A stretch of 64,000 nt of DNA from Croceibacterium atlanticum (GTDB lineage Bacteria > Pseudomonadota > Alphaproteobacteria > Sphingomonadales > Sphingomonadaceae): assembly GCF_001008165.2 (NCBI RefSeq), contig NZ_CP011452.2, positions 1,860,001 through 1,924,000 on the forward strand, given 5' to 3'. A program made the position numbers and the translations under genes. The notes under the pieces were generated by a model, which saw only the letters and a program-made list of their open reading frames with translations, had not been told where the DNA came from and made no database searches. Positions 1 to 7,981 of the stretch are shown one piece after another. The stretch's first letter is position 1; each line of letters starts with the position of its first letter.

Positions 1-549
1 GCCAATCAACGAACCTTCCGCCTGGACGAGGATACGAACGGCATCAATCGCGATGCCACGACCTATGGCGCGCGCGCCGGCCTGCGTTTCGACGAAGGCG
101 GCATTCTGCGCGGCGAGGCGACGGTCGGCCTGTTCGAACTGGACCCGAAAGACCCGACCCTGCCGAAGAATTCCGGCGTTTCGGTCCAGGCCAATGTCTC
201 CTACCTGCCCACAAGGCGCATCGCATTGTTCATGGAGGCTTTCCGCGGAGACGTTGCCACTGTTCGCAATGGTGCCCAGTCGCGCACGGATACGAATTTC
301 GTGTTCGGCGTGCAGGCGGAGGCGCGGCGCAATCTGCGGTTGCAGGCTTCCGTGAATTACAGGCAGACGAAATATGTCGGCACTTCGGTGAAAGAAACCA
401 CCAAGGGTGTTCGCGGCGAGATCGAATACCGTCTGACGCCGAACCTTTCGCTGGCCCTGTCCGCCAGATACTCCACGCGCGACAGTGATCTGATCACCGA
501 AGAGTTCAATCGTCTGCGGACGGGTCTCGAACTACGGGTAAAACTCTGA
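1..549 (+). CDS. Outer-membrane beta-barrel protein, C-terminal part (5' end outside window)
   Basis: The frame is open from the first base to a TGA at 547-549, giving 182 residues with no start, so the gene begins upstream of the window. The visible part alternates polar and hydrophobic residues in strand-like stretches separated by charged turns (for example around LQASVNYRQTKYV and LSLALSARYSTRDSD) and ends in ELRVKL. This is typical of the last strands of a bacterial outer-membrane barrel. Proteins of the BBP2_2 type are common in alphaproteobacterial exopolysaccharide loci, and this one lies 12 bases before the lyase gene, so the same transcript is likely. An export or assembly role is inferred from position only. 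The family cannot be fixed without the missing N-terminus. Confidence 0.6.
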   Translation, partial: ANQRTFRLDEDTNGINRDATTYGARAGLRFDEGGILRGEATVGLFELDPKDPTLPKNSGVSVQANVSYLPTRRIALFMEAFRGDVATVRNGAQSRTDTNFVFGVQAEARRNLRLQASVNYRQTKYVGTSVKETTKGVRGEIEYRLTPNLSLALSARYSTRDSDLITEEFNRLRTGLELRVKL

Positions 550-561
550 GGAAACGGCGAG

Positions 562-2064
562 ATGTCGCGGCGCCCCTTGCGGATTGCGAAACGCACCAGG
601 CTCCTGGTGTTCCACGTCCTGACGACCGCTGCCGTGCTGGCAGGTTGCAGCGGGGAAACGCAGGCTGAACAATATGCGATGGTGCAACCGCTCCATCTGC
701 AGGGCCAGCCCGCCTTCCCTGGGGCGCGGGGTTATGGCGCCATGGCAAAGGGCGGCCGCGAAGGAGAGATCTTCTTTGTCGACAGCCTGGAGGATTCCGG
801 ATTCGGCACCCTGCGCGAATGCGTGGAAGCGAAAATGCCGCGCGTATGTATCTTTCGCGTGTCAGGCACGATCCGCTTCAACGGGCGCCCTCCGGTCATC
901 CGCAATCCCTATCTGACGATAGCCGGACAGACCGCCCCCGGCGGCGGCATAACCCTGGCACATAGCGGGGGGGAGTTCGGCTTTACCCCGCTGCTGATCA
1001 AGGAAACGCACGATATCGTCGTGCGGCATATCCGCATCCGGAATGATCGCGTGGGCACGCCAAATAACCGGGGAGGGGAAGATTCAATCACGATCGAAAA
1101 CAGCCGCAAGGTGATTATCGACCATGTCAGCGCCAGTTGGGCGCGGGATGAAATCATCAATGGCTTCGCCGATAATGACAATATCACCATCAGCGATTCC
1201 ATCTTTGCCGAAGGCATCCCCAAGCACGATAAATGCGCCCTGCTGGCCAGCGACCCGGTCGGCCCGCAGCGGCTGAGTTTCATCGGCAATCTCTGCGCCC
1301 ATAATGGTGATCGCAATCCGGACATGAACTTCCCGCCGGCCTCCTGCGTCGAGATCGTGAACAACGTGTTCTACAATGCGCAGTCCCAATTCGCGGAGGT
1401 TTGGGAAAGTTATGGCGGAACCCCGGTTTCCATCGTCGGCAATGTGTTCCGCGCCGGTCCCAATACTTCCGATCACACGGTCGGCATCGACCGCGAAGTG
1501 ATCGGATCGAACGGCCTGGCCACCATCTTTGCGGAGGGTAATCGCTTTGACGGGCAGTTTGTCCGCCAGTCCGCCAAAGTGGACGAGATATTGGCCGATA
1601 CGCCGCCCTGTCCTTTGACATTGCAGCCCGTATCGGCCGATGCGGCATATGAAGCCGTGCTGGACAGCGCCGGCGCATGGCCGCGCGACGCCTTCGATGA
1701 ACGCGTGGTGCGCAATGTTCGCAAGCAGACGGGCCATATCAAGAAGACGCCCGGCGTCATTCCGCCTGCCGCGGCCGGGACACCCTATGTCGATACGGAC
1801 ATGGACGGCATGGCCGATGACTGGGAAAACACCCATGGCGCCAGGGTGGGCGCGAAAGACAGCTGGGAAGATGCCGATAGTGACGGCATTTCCAATCTCG
1901 ACGCTTTTCTGGCCTTTCTGAGCGACCGCCTCGTCTCAGGGCGGGACATGGCCAGCATGGGCGCATCGAATCACATGATTTCTGCTATTTACGCGGAAAC
2001 GAATTATCCATTCCGCTCTGCCATTAACGGGCATGTTTCAAAGGGCGGCAAGCCGAAGAGCTGA
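562..2064 (+). CDS. Pectate-lyase-like right-handed beta-helix lipoprotein
   Basis: This 500-residue protein has a basic N-terminus, a hydrophobic stretch and a lipobox (VLAGC, about residues 25-29), so it should be a lipoprotein. The mature part begins PGARGYGAMAKGG and contains FRVSGTIRF, LTIAGQTAPGGGI and IIDHVSASW, all typical of pectate-lyase-like parallel beta-helix proteins (PL1-like). Near residue 415 are two Asp-rich calcium-type loops (DTDMDGMADDWE and DADSDGISN). Known family members cleave uronic-acid polysaccharides by beta-elimination. Because the locus also encodes UDP-glucose dehydrogenase and a UDP-glucuronate-epimerase-like enzyme, the likely substrate is the cell's own uronate-containing glycan, with a role in trimming or release. 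That last step is inference. The 12-base gap to the upstream barrel gene suggests one operon. Confidence 0.8.
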   Translation: MSRRPLRIAKRTRLLVFHVLTTAAVLAGCSGETQAEQYAMVQPLHLQGQPAFPGARGYGAMAKGGREGEIFFVDSLEDSGFGTLRECVEAKMPRVCIFRVSGTIRFNGRPPVIRNPYLTIAGQTAPGGGITLAHSGGEFGFTPLLIKETHDIVVRHIRIRNDRVGTPNNRGGEDSITIENSRKVIIDHVSASWARDEIINGFADNDNITISDSIFAEGIPKHDKCALLASDPVGPQRLSFIGNLCAHNGDRNPDMNFPPASCVEIVNNVFYNAQSQFAEVWESYGGTPVSIVGNVFRAGPNTSDHTVGIDREVIGSNGLATIFAEGNRFDGQFVRQSAKVDEILADTPPCPLTLQPVSADAAYEAVLDSAGAWPRDAFDERVVRNVRKQTGHIKKTPGVIPPAAAGTPYVDTDMDGMADDWENTHGARVGAKDSWEDADSDGISNLDAFLAFLSDRLVSGRDMASMGASNHMISAIYAETNYPFRSAINGHVSKGGKPKS

Positions 2065-2065
2065 C

Positions 2066-3085
2066 ATGATGACCGACAAGCTTCCAACGATCGTCACCGG
2101 CGCGGCCGGTTTCATCGGCCATGCAACGGCCCATCGTCTGCTCGACCGCGGAGATCGGGTGATCGGCGTCGATAATTTCAACGATTATTACGATCCGTCA
2201 CTGAAGGAAGCGCGCGCCGCGACTTTGGCCGCACGCGATGGCTTTTCGATGGAGCGGATGGACATTGCCAATGTCGACGCCGTGGCCAAACTTGTCCGCA
2301 AGAGCGGCGCGGTGCGGATCGTGCATCTCGCGGCACAGGCTGGCGTGCGCTATTCGATCGACAATCCCTTCGCCTATGAACGGTCGAACATGCGCGGCCA
2401 TCTGGCAATCCTGGAAGCTGCGCGGCACCAGCCGGATTTCGAACATCTGGTCTATGCCTCTTCCAGTTCGGTTTATGGCGATCGGCCGGCCAATGGCGGC
2501 GCCTTCCGCGAAACCGATCCCTGCGACCAGCCCGTATCTCTCTATGCGGCAAGCAAGAAGAGCTGCGAACTGATGAGCGCGGCCTATTCGCGGCTCTACA
2601 AGATCCCGCAATCGGGCCTGCGTTTCTTCACCGTCTACGGGCCGTGGGGCCGGCCGGACATGGCCTATTTCAGCTTCACCAACAAGATCCTGGCCGGTCA
2701 GCCGATCGAGATTTACGGCGAAGGCAAGATGGCCCGCGATTTCACCTATATTGATGATATCGTGGACGGGATCGTGGGCACGCTGGACAACCCGCCGGCA
2801 GGCACGGATCCGCGCATCCTCAATATTGGCGACAATCACCCCGTCGGCCTGATGGACATGGTGGCGACGCTGGAAAACGCCATCGGGCGCAAGGCGGAAA
2901 AGATCATGCGGCCAATGCAGCCGGGCGACGTGACGGCGACCTATGCCGATATTTCGGCGCTTAACCAGCTTACCGGATACAAGCCCAAGGTCATGCTGGC
3001 CGAAGGGCTGGGCCGCTTCGCCGAATGGTATCACGATTATTTCCAGACCACTGCCATACCCAGGGCGGAGGCGATAACCATATGA
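2066..3085 (+). CDS. NAD-dependent sugar-nucleotide epimerase (UDP-glucuronate 4-epimerase-like)
   Basis: This 339-residue extended SDR protein has an N-terminal Rossmann motif (TGAAGFIG, residues 11-18), a SSSSVYG motif and the catalytic YAASK tetrad. It also has FTYIDDIVDGI, typical of UDP-glucuronate/galactose epimerases. With UDP-glucose dehydrogenase at 25.5 kb it would turn UDP-GlcA into UDP-GalA for polymer synthesis; substrate assignment is by family resemblance. I chose the ATG at 2066 (a second ATG is at 2069) because it follows the lyase stop at 2064, whereas the longer reading frame would overlap that gene by 32 bases. The 3' end overlaps the methyltransferase start by four bases (ATGA), which implies translational coupling. 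Confidence 0.85.
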   Translation: MMTDKLPTIVTGAAGFIGHATAHRLLDRGDRVIGVDNFNDYYDPSLKEARAATLAARDGFSMERMDIANVDAVAKLVRKSGAVRIVHLAAQAGVRYSIDNPFAYERSNMRGHLAILEAARHQPDFEHLVYASSSSVYGDRPANGGAFRETDPCDQPVSLYAASKKSCELMSAAYSRLYKIPQSGLRFFTVYGPWGRPDMAYFSFTNKILAGQPIEIYGEGKMARDFTYIDDIVDGIVGTLDNPPAGTDPRILNIGDNHPVGLMDMVATLENAIGRKAEKIMRPMQPGDVTATYADISALNQLTGYKPKVMLAEGLGRFAEWYHDYFQTTAIPRAEAITI

Positions 3086-4095
3086 ACTTCCAGACCTCCG
3101 CGATGGCAGCGGGTAATAGCGGGCTGACCCGTCCCCCGCTGAAGGTGCCGGTTACCCACCAGCACATCTTCACCATCCTGCAGACACTGATCGCGGAGGG
3201 CCGCGTTCCGCGGTCGGATCGGCCGCTTCGCATCCTGGATATCGGTTGTGGTGACGGCAGGCTGATCAATTCCCTGCAATCGCTGTTCACCCGCCACATG
3301 CCTGAACTGCAGGTGGAAATCTGCGGTTTCGACATCGGGGAACATGGCTTCAAGGATAGCAGCCAGCTGTCCGGAACGCTTGAACTGCTGACCGAAAACC
3401 ATCCCGGCATCGACTGGTCCAATCGCGTGCGGCTGATTTCGGACGGCGATCCATGGGGCTATGAAGCAGGCAGTTTCGATCTTGCCGTGTCCAACCAGGT
3501 GATCGAACATGTGGAGGATTTGCAGCATTTCCTGGTGAATCTGCGGGAAACACTCGCCCCCGGCGGCCAGTCGGTCCATGTTTTTCCGCTGTCCCAGTGC
3601 ATGCAGGAAGCGCACTGCCTCGTGCCCTTTTCCCACTGGATCAAGGATTACAATTACCGCGTGGCGTGGATCGCACTGCTCAGCCGCCTGGGTATCGGCC
3701 GATACCGGGTGGACCGGAAATTGCTGGGCCATGACACGGTGGCCAGACATGCGGAAGAAACCGCCAAATTCATCGAATGCTGGACGACCTATCGTTCCTT
3801 TGGAGAGATTGCCCGCATGGCCGGCAATCTCAGCATGGCGACTTCCTATCATTTCACCAAGAACCTGCTGCCGACCAAGCTGCGCCAGATGATGGGGCGC
3901 AAGCCGGCGCGGAAATACCGCCGCTGGACACCGTTCGGCATCGAATGGCTGAGCTATCTGTTCGTTCGGTCGATGACTTCGGCGACGCTGGTCATCAGCC
4001 CTCTGCGTTATGACATCGGTGAACGGATCGCGAAGGAAAAGGCCTATCGCGCACACCGGGAACAGCATGAAGCAATGCGGGAAGCGGCCGAATGA
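3082..4095 (+). CDS. Class I SAM-dependent methyltransferase
   Basis: The 337-residue product has the glycine-rich SAM-binding motif I (LRILDIGCGDGR, about residues 49-60) and a following acidic strand (FDIGEHG). A post-motif helix region with SNQVIEHVEDL, typical of Methyltransf_11/25-type folds, also follows. It starts at an ATG overlapping the epimerase stop (ATGA) and ends by overlapping the next glycosyltransferase in the same way, so it is embedded in the glycan operon. O-methylation of a sugar or of the polymer end is the likely job, but nothing in the sequence defines the acceptor. Confidence 0.8.
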   Translation: MNFQTSAMAAGNSGLTRPPLKVPVTHQHIFTILQTLIAEGRVPRSDRPLRILDIGCGDGRLINSLQSLFTRHMPELQVEICGFDIGEHGFKDSSQLSGTLELLTENHPGIDWSNRVRLISDGDPWGYEAGSFDLAVSNQVIEHVEDLQHFLVNLRETLAPGGQSVHVFPLSQCMQEAHCLVPFSHWIKDYNYRVAWIALLSRLGIGRYRVDRKLLGHDTVARHAEETAKFIECWTTYRSFGEIARMAGNLSMATSYHFTKNLLPTKLRQMMGRKPARKYRRWTPFGIEWLSYLFVRSMTSATLVISPLRYDIGERIAKEKAYRAHREQHEAMREAAE

Positions 4096-5297
4096 ACGTG
4101 ATGGCGCAGCACGCTTCCTCGCGCATCGGGCCGGAGGAAACAGCCGCGGGTGGCAAGCCCTTGCGGATCTGCTTCCCCTTCACCGGGGATGCGATCGGCG
4201 GCAGCCATCTGTCGGCCCTTGGCCTGCTGTGCGAACTTGACCGCGAACGTTTTCAGCCGCTGGTCGTGGTGCAATATCCCGATGGAAAGATTGCGCGGCT
4301 GTTTCGCGAACATGGGATCGAGGTGGTGTGTCCGTTCGACTGGCCGGAACTGCCCTTCAACCAGCGGATCGGCCTGAACGCGATCAAGGCGGCGATTGCC
4401 CAATTGGGCCCGCAGATCCGGTTCCTGCGCGAAAACCGGATCGACATCGTTCACAGCAATGACGGGCGCACCCATGTGGCCTGGGCGCTGGCTGCCAAGG
4501 CGGCCGGGGCCAAGCTTCTGTGGCATCATCGCGGCAATCCCGATGCTCGCGGACTGCGCTATGCCGCGCCGCTGCTGGCGGACAGGGTGCTGACCGTTTC
4601 GGAATTCGCCCTGCCCAGGCCGGGCCTGTTTTCCGCCGCGAACAAGGCGCAGGTGGTGCATAGCCCGTTCGATACCGATATCCGGGTAAACCGCGCCGAA
4701 GCGCGCGCCGCCCTGATCAAGGAACTGGGCGTGCCGCCCGAAACCCTGCTGGTGGCCTATTCCGGCGTCTTCGTCGATCGCAAACGCCCGCTGCTGTTCA
4801 TCGATGCAATCCGGCGGATGCGCGAACTGGCCCCGGATCGCCCCGTCATGGGCCTGATGTTCGGCGCTGCGGAAGTGCCCGAAATGGACGAGGCGATGCA
4901 GGCCCGCATCGCGGAGAGCGGATTGGGCGATACGCTCCGCCTGATGGGTTGGCGGACCAATGGAACCTACTGGATTGCAGCCAGCGATGTGCTGATGATC
5001 CCCGCCGTGGACGAACCTTTCGGCCGGACGCTGGTGGAAGCGATGCTGGTCGGCACACCAATTGTCGCCACCCGTTCCGGCGGCAATGTGGAAGCGCTGC
5101 GCGATGGCGATATCGGCAAGCTGGTGGAGCCGGAGAACCCGACCGCCCTGGCGGAAGCGACACTCGCCCTGGCCGAGAGCGACATGCGCGCTTTGGCAGA
5201 AAAGGCCCGGACAGATGCGTTGACGCGGTTCGGGATCGACCTGCACTGCCGCCAGGTCAGCCAGGCCTATGACAGCATGATGGGGCGCCGGGGCTGA
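4092..5297 (+). CDS. GT4-family glycosyltransferase
   Basis: The 401-residue protein shows a GT-B fold. An N-terminal domain begins LRICFPFTGDAIGGSHLS, and the C-terminal nucleotide-sugar domain contains EPFGRTLVEA, the EX7E motif of retaining GT4 enzymes. No membrane segment is visible, so it should act at the cytoplasmic face on a lipid-linked intermediate. Its ATG overlaps the methyltransferase stop by four bases. It is followed by only 13 bases before a convergent glycosyltransferase gene. Donor and acceptor cannot be read from sequence. Confidence 0.85.
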   Translation: MNVMAQHASSRIGPEETAAGGKPLRICFPFTGDAIGGSHLSALGLLCELDRERFQPLVVVQYPDGKIARLFREHGIEVVCPFDWPELPFNQRIGLNAIKAAIAQLGPQIRFLRENRIDIVHSNDGRTHVAWALAAKAAGAKLLWHHRGNPDARGLRYAAPLLADRVLTVSEFALPRPGLFSAANKAQVVHSPFDTDIRVNRAEARAALIKELGVPPETLLVAYSGVFVDRKRPLLFIDAIRRMRELAPDRPVMGLMFGAAEVPEMDEAMQARIAESGLGDTLRLMGWRTNGTYWIAASDVLMIPAVDEPFGRTLVEAMLVGTPIVATRSGGNVEALRDGDIGKLVEPENPTALAEATLALAESDMRALAEKARTDALTRFGIDLHCRQVSQAYDSMMGRRG

Positions 5298-5310
5298 ACA
5301 GCCGCCGCGC

Positions 5311-6492
5311 TCAATCCTTCAGGACAGAGCCCAACACTTCGGACCAGGCATTGGCCACCCGATCATTGGAGAAGGTCTGCGCTACTTCCGGTGCGGCATT
5401 GGCCAGCCGGTCGCGAAAGGCATCGTCACCGGTCATCTTCAACAGGGCAGCGGCCAGCGCATCCACATCTTCGGGCGGGACCAGCAGCCCCGTTTCCCCA
5501 TCCCGCACCAGCTCCGCCGGGCCGAAATCGCAATTGGCGGAAATCACCGGCAATCCGGCCGCCATCGCTTCGCCCAGCACATTGGGGAACCCTTCATAAC
5601 GGGAAGCGAGGACGAACAGATCGGCCTGTTCGATCCATCCGCCCGGACGATCGCTGAGGCCGCGCAGGTTGACGCGGTCCGCCACGCCCAGCGAAGCGGC
5701 AAGGGCGGCAAGATTTTCCCGCTCCGGACCTTCGCCCCAGATGTCCAGATCCCATCCGGGCGCCTTCCCGGCCATTTCCGCAAAGGCGCGGATCAGCAGG
5801 TCGAAACCCTTCTGCCGTTCCAGCCGGCCGACGCTGGCGATAACCCGCCCGCCCGCGCCATCCGGTGCGGATCGGCACATGGCCGGGGCCGATACTGGAT
5901 TTGGGATCACCCTGACATTGGCGTGGCAAACCTGCGGGACGCAGACCATGCTTGCCCGGGTCTGGCAAATGATGCGGTCGGCACGGCGATAGAGCAGGCG
6001 CAGCGCGTGCTTCCACATCGGATGCGCGGGCTGAAGCTGCGGATTGTTCCGTTCGGCGACGATTACCGGCACATCCATGCCCGCGCTGGCGGCAAGCAGC
6101 AAGGTATTGATCTTGGTAAGAAAACCCACGGCAATATCGGGCGCGATCTCCCGCAGGGTCCGGCGCAGCGCAATTATGCGGCGTGCCGCAGGCGGCAGCA
6201 AACCTCCGCCCCGGCCTTTCGCATCGATCCCCAGCCTGCGCAGCCGCACGCCATGCCCGAAATCGTGATAGACGGGATCCTCCGGCCGATCGAACGATAT
6301 GATGGTGACGCTCGAACCGGCAGAGACAAGCTGCCGCGCCAGCCATGCGACGACGCGTTCCGCACCCCCTGCCCCAAGCGAGGCAAGCACGATACAGATA
6401 TGCCGACCGGCAAGCTTTCCGGAAAATGGCGGGAAATGGCGATCTTCCCCTGCCTGATGCGAGGTGACCGCAATATCGGACGCTTCGATCAT
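5311..6492 (-). CDS. GT4-family glycosyltransferase
   Basis: This 393-residue GT-B protein on the minus strand has ICIVLASLGAGGAERVV near residue 32, the usual acceptor-domain start of GT4 enzymes. The EX7E motif lies in EGFPNVLGEA, followed by GLPVISANCDFGP. It converges on the plus-strand glycosyltransferase before it and is divergent from the one at 6666, so it is transcribed as a single-gene unit inside the locus. The roughly 30 residues before the fold are not conserved-looking, so a start slightly further downstream is possible. Specificity is unknown. Confidence 0.83.
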   Translation of the reverse strand: MIEASDIAVTSHQAGEDRHFPPFSGKLAGRHICIVLASLGAGGAERVVAWLARQLVSAGSSVTIISFDRPEDPVYHDFGHGVRLRRLGIDAKGRGGGLLPPAARRIIALRRTLREIAPDIAVGFLTKINTLLLAASAGMDVPVIVAERNNPQLQPAHPMWKHALRLLYRRADRIICQTRASMVCVPQVCHANVRVIPNPVSAPAMCRSAPDGAGGRVIASVGRLERQKGFDLLIRAFAEMAGKAPGWDLDIWGEGPERENLAALAASLGVADRVNLRGLSDRPGGWIEQADLFVLASRYEGFPNVLGEAMAAGLPVISANCDFGPAELVRDGETGLLVPPEDVDALAAALLKMTGDDAFRDRLANAAPEVAQTFSNDRVANAWSEVLGSVLKD

Positions 6493-6665
6493 GACAGGCC
6501 AATCAATCCTTCAAATTCCACCGGGCCAGACTGTCAGCGAACGGACCGCAACAGAAGGACACATCGGACGTACCACCAAATTGATCGCGCCCTAGCCCAC
6601 GAGGGCGGGCCCTTCCCCATCATGTTGCAGGAATTTTACCTTTCCCGGTGGTATCCAGCCAATCG

Positions 6666-7754
6666 ATGAAGATAGTTTCCCTGATCACGACATTCACCTC
6701 GGGCGGGGCCGAAGTGCTGGTGTCGAACTTGAGCGGAGCGTTTTCCGCCGCTGGGCACGATTCCCTGGTGGTGGCGCTCTGCCCCGCTTCGATTGTCGGT
6801 AATGACACCAGGACGGAAACGGAACAGCGCGCCAGGATCGAGGCGGCAGGCGGGCGAACAGGCATTCTTTCCACTGGCGACCGGCGGAACCTGATTGGCG
6901 GAGCCATCGCGATGCGTCGCCTGCTTCGCCGGGAAAAGCCGGATGTCATCCATGCTCATACGATCCGGGCAATCCTGTTGCTGGCGCTGGCCGGCGTGTC
7001 GGTGCCGGTGGTGGCGACACATCACAACAGCCGGCTGAGCTTTCCGCCCATGCTGTTTCGCCTGCTTGGCAAGACAGTCAGCGCCTATGTCGGGATCAGC
7101 GATGAATGCTGCGACCTGCTGGCCAGCAAGACCGGCACGGAAATCGTGAAGATCGTCAATGCCACGGGCCCCGGCTTCCTGGCGGATGGCCCGCGCAAGA
7201 CGATGGGCAGCCCTGCGGAACTGCTCGCCGTCGGGGCGCTGACCGATCAGAAAAACTATCCGATGATGATCGAGGCTGCGGCCATGGCCCGCGCAAAATG
7301 CCCGGATCGCCCCTTCCGCCTGCGCGTGGCCGGCAATGGCGCGATACGCGCCGCTTTGCAGGAAAAGATCGATTCGCTGGGCGCCGGACAGGTGGTGACA
7401 CTGCTGGGCGACTGCAACAATGTGGCCGAACTCATGCGCGAAGCGGACATATTCGTGAACGCATCCCATTATGAAGGCATGCCCATTGCCATGCTGGAGG
7501 CACTGCAATCCGCGCTTCCCGTCGTTGCCACCAATGTGGCCGGTACGCGCGAACTGGTGCGCGATGGCGAAAACGGCATCCTGGCAAAACCCGGCGACGC
7601 GGCCATTTTCGCCGATGCGATCTGCCGTATGCTGTCTTCCCCTCAGGACTATGCCAAAATGTCGGCCGCAGCGCTGGAAGAAGGGCGCAAATACCGGCTC
7701 GATTATTGCGCGGGCGCCCATCTCCAATTGTATGAGCGGCTGGCGAAAGCCTGA
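6666..7754 (+). CDS. GT4-family glycosyltransferase
   Basis: The 362-residue product begins MKIVSLITTFTSGGAEVLVS, typical of GT4 acceptor domains, and carries EX7E in EGMPIAMLEA followed by LPVVATNVAGTRELV. I chose the ATG at 6666; a GTG six codons upstream is possible, and neither has a strong Shine-Dalgarno sequence. The gene stands alone: 173 bases separate it from the divergent glycosyltransferase and 227 from the next gene. It probably adds one sugar of the repeat unit; the sugar cannot be predicted. Confidence 0.83.
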   Translation: MKIVSLITTFTSGGAEVLVSNLSGAFSAAGHDSLVVALCPASIVGNDTRTETEQRARIEAAGGRTGILSTGDRRNLIGGAIAMRRLLRREKPDVIHAHTIRAILLLALAGVSVPVVATHHNSRLSFPPMLFRLLGKTVSAYVGISDECCDLLASKTGTEIVKIVNATGPGFLADGPRKTMGSPAELLAVGALTDQKNYPMMIEAAAMARAKCPDRPFRLRVAGNGAIRAALQEKIDSLGAGQVVTLLGDCNNVAELMREADIFVNASHYEGMPIAMLEALQSALPVVATNVAGTRELVRDGENGILAKPGDAAIFADAICRMLSSPQDYAKMSAAALEEGRKYRLDYCAGAHLQLYERLAKA

Positions 7755-7868
7755 AAACTCTCGAAAAATGGCAGAAATCGCGGACTGGTGGCAGGATGCC
7801 GCCGGTCTGCCGCGCCCTGTCCGGGCACCTCCAACTATCGGCCGGATAGCCCTGTCAAAATAGGGTTA

Positions 7869-7910
7869 GTTACAATGCACTGCCCGGCCCCTCCCATGCG
7901 CCTTTGTAAC
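7869..7910. promoter_or_regulatory. Inverted repeat GTTACAA/TTGTAAC upstream of the wzz-like operon
   Basis: Perfect 7-base arms GTTACAA (7869-7875) and TTGTAAC (7904-7910) are separated by 28 bases, in the 227-base gap before the chain-length gene at 7982. The distance to the start (about 70 bases) suits a regulator site. This is a visible dyad only; no binding protein is known for it here. Confidence 0.35.
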
Positions 7911-7981
7911 GAATCCGGCACGCAGGCAATGTCCCCATCAAGGAACGGGACTGAACCCGTTTCCGCTTGCGGATTTTTGAG

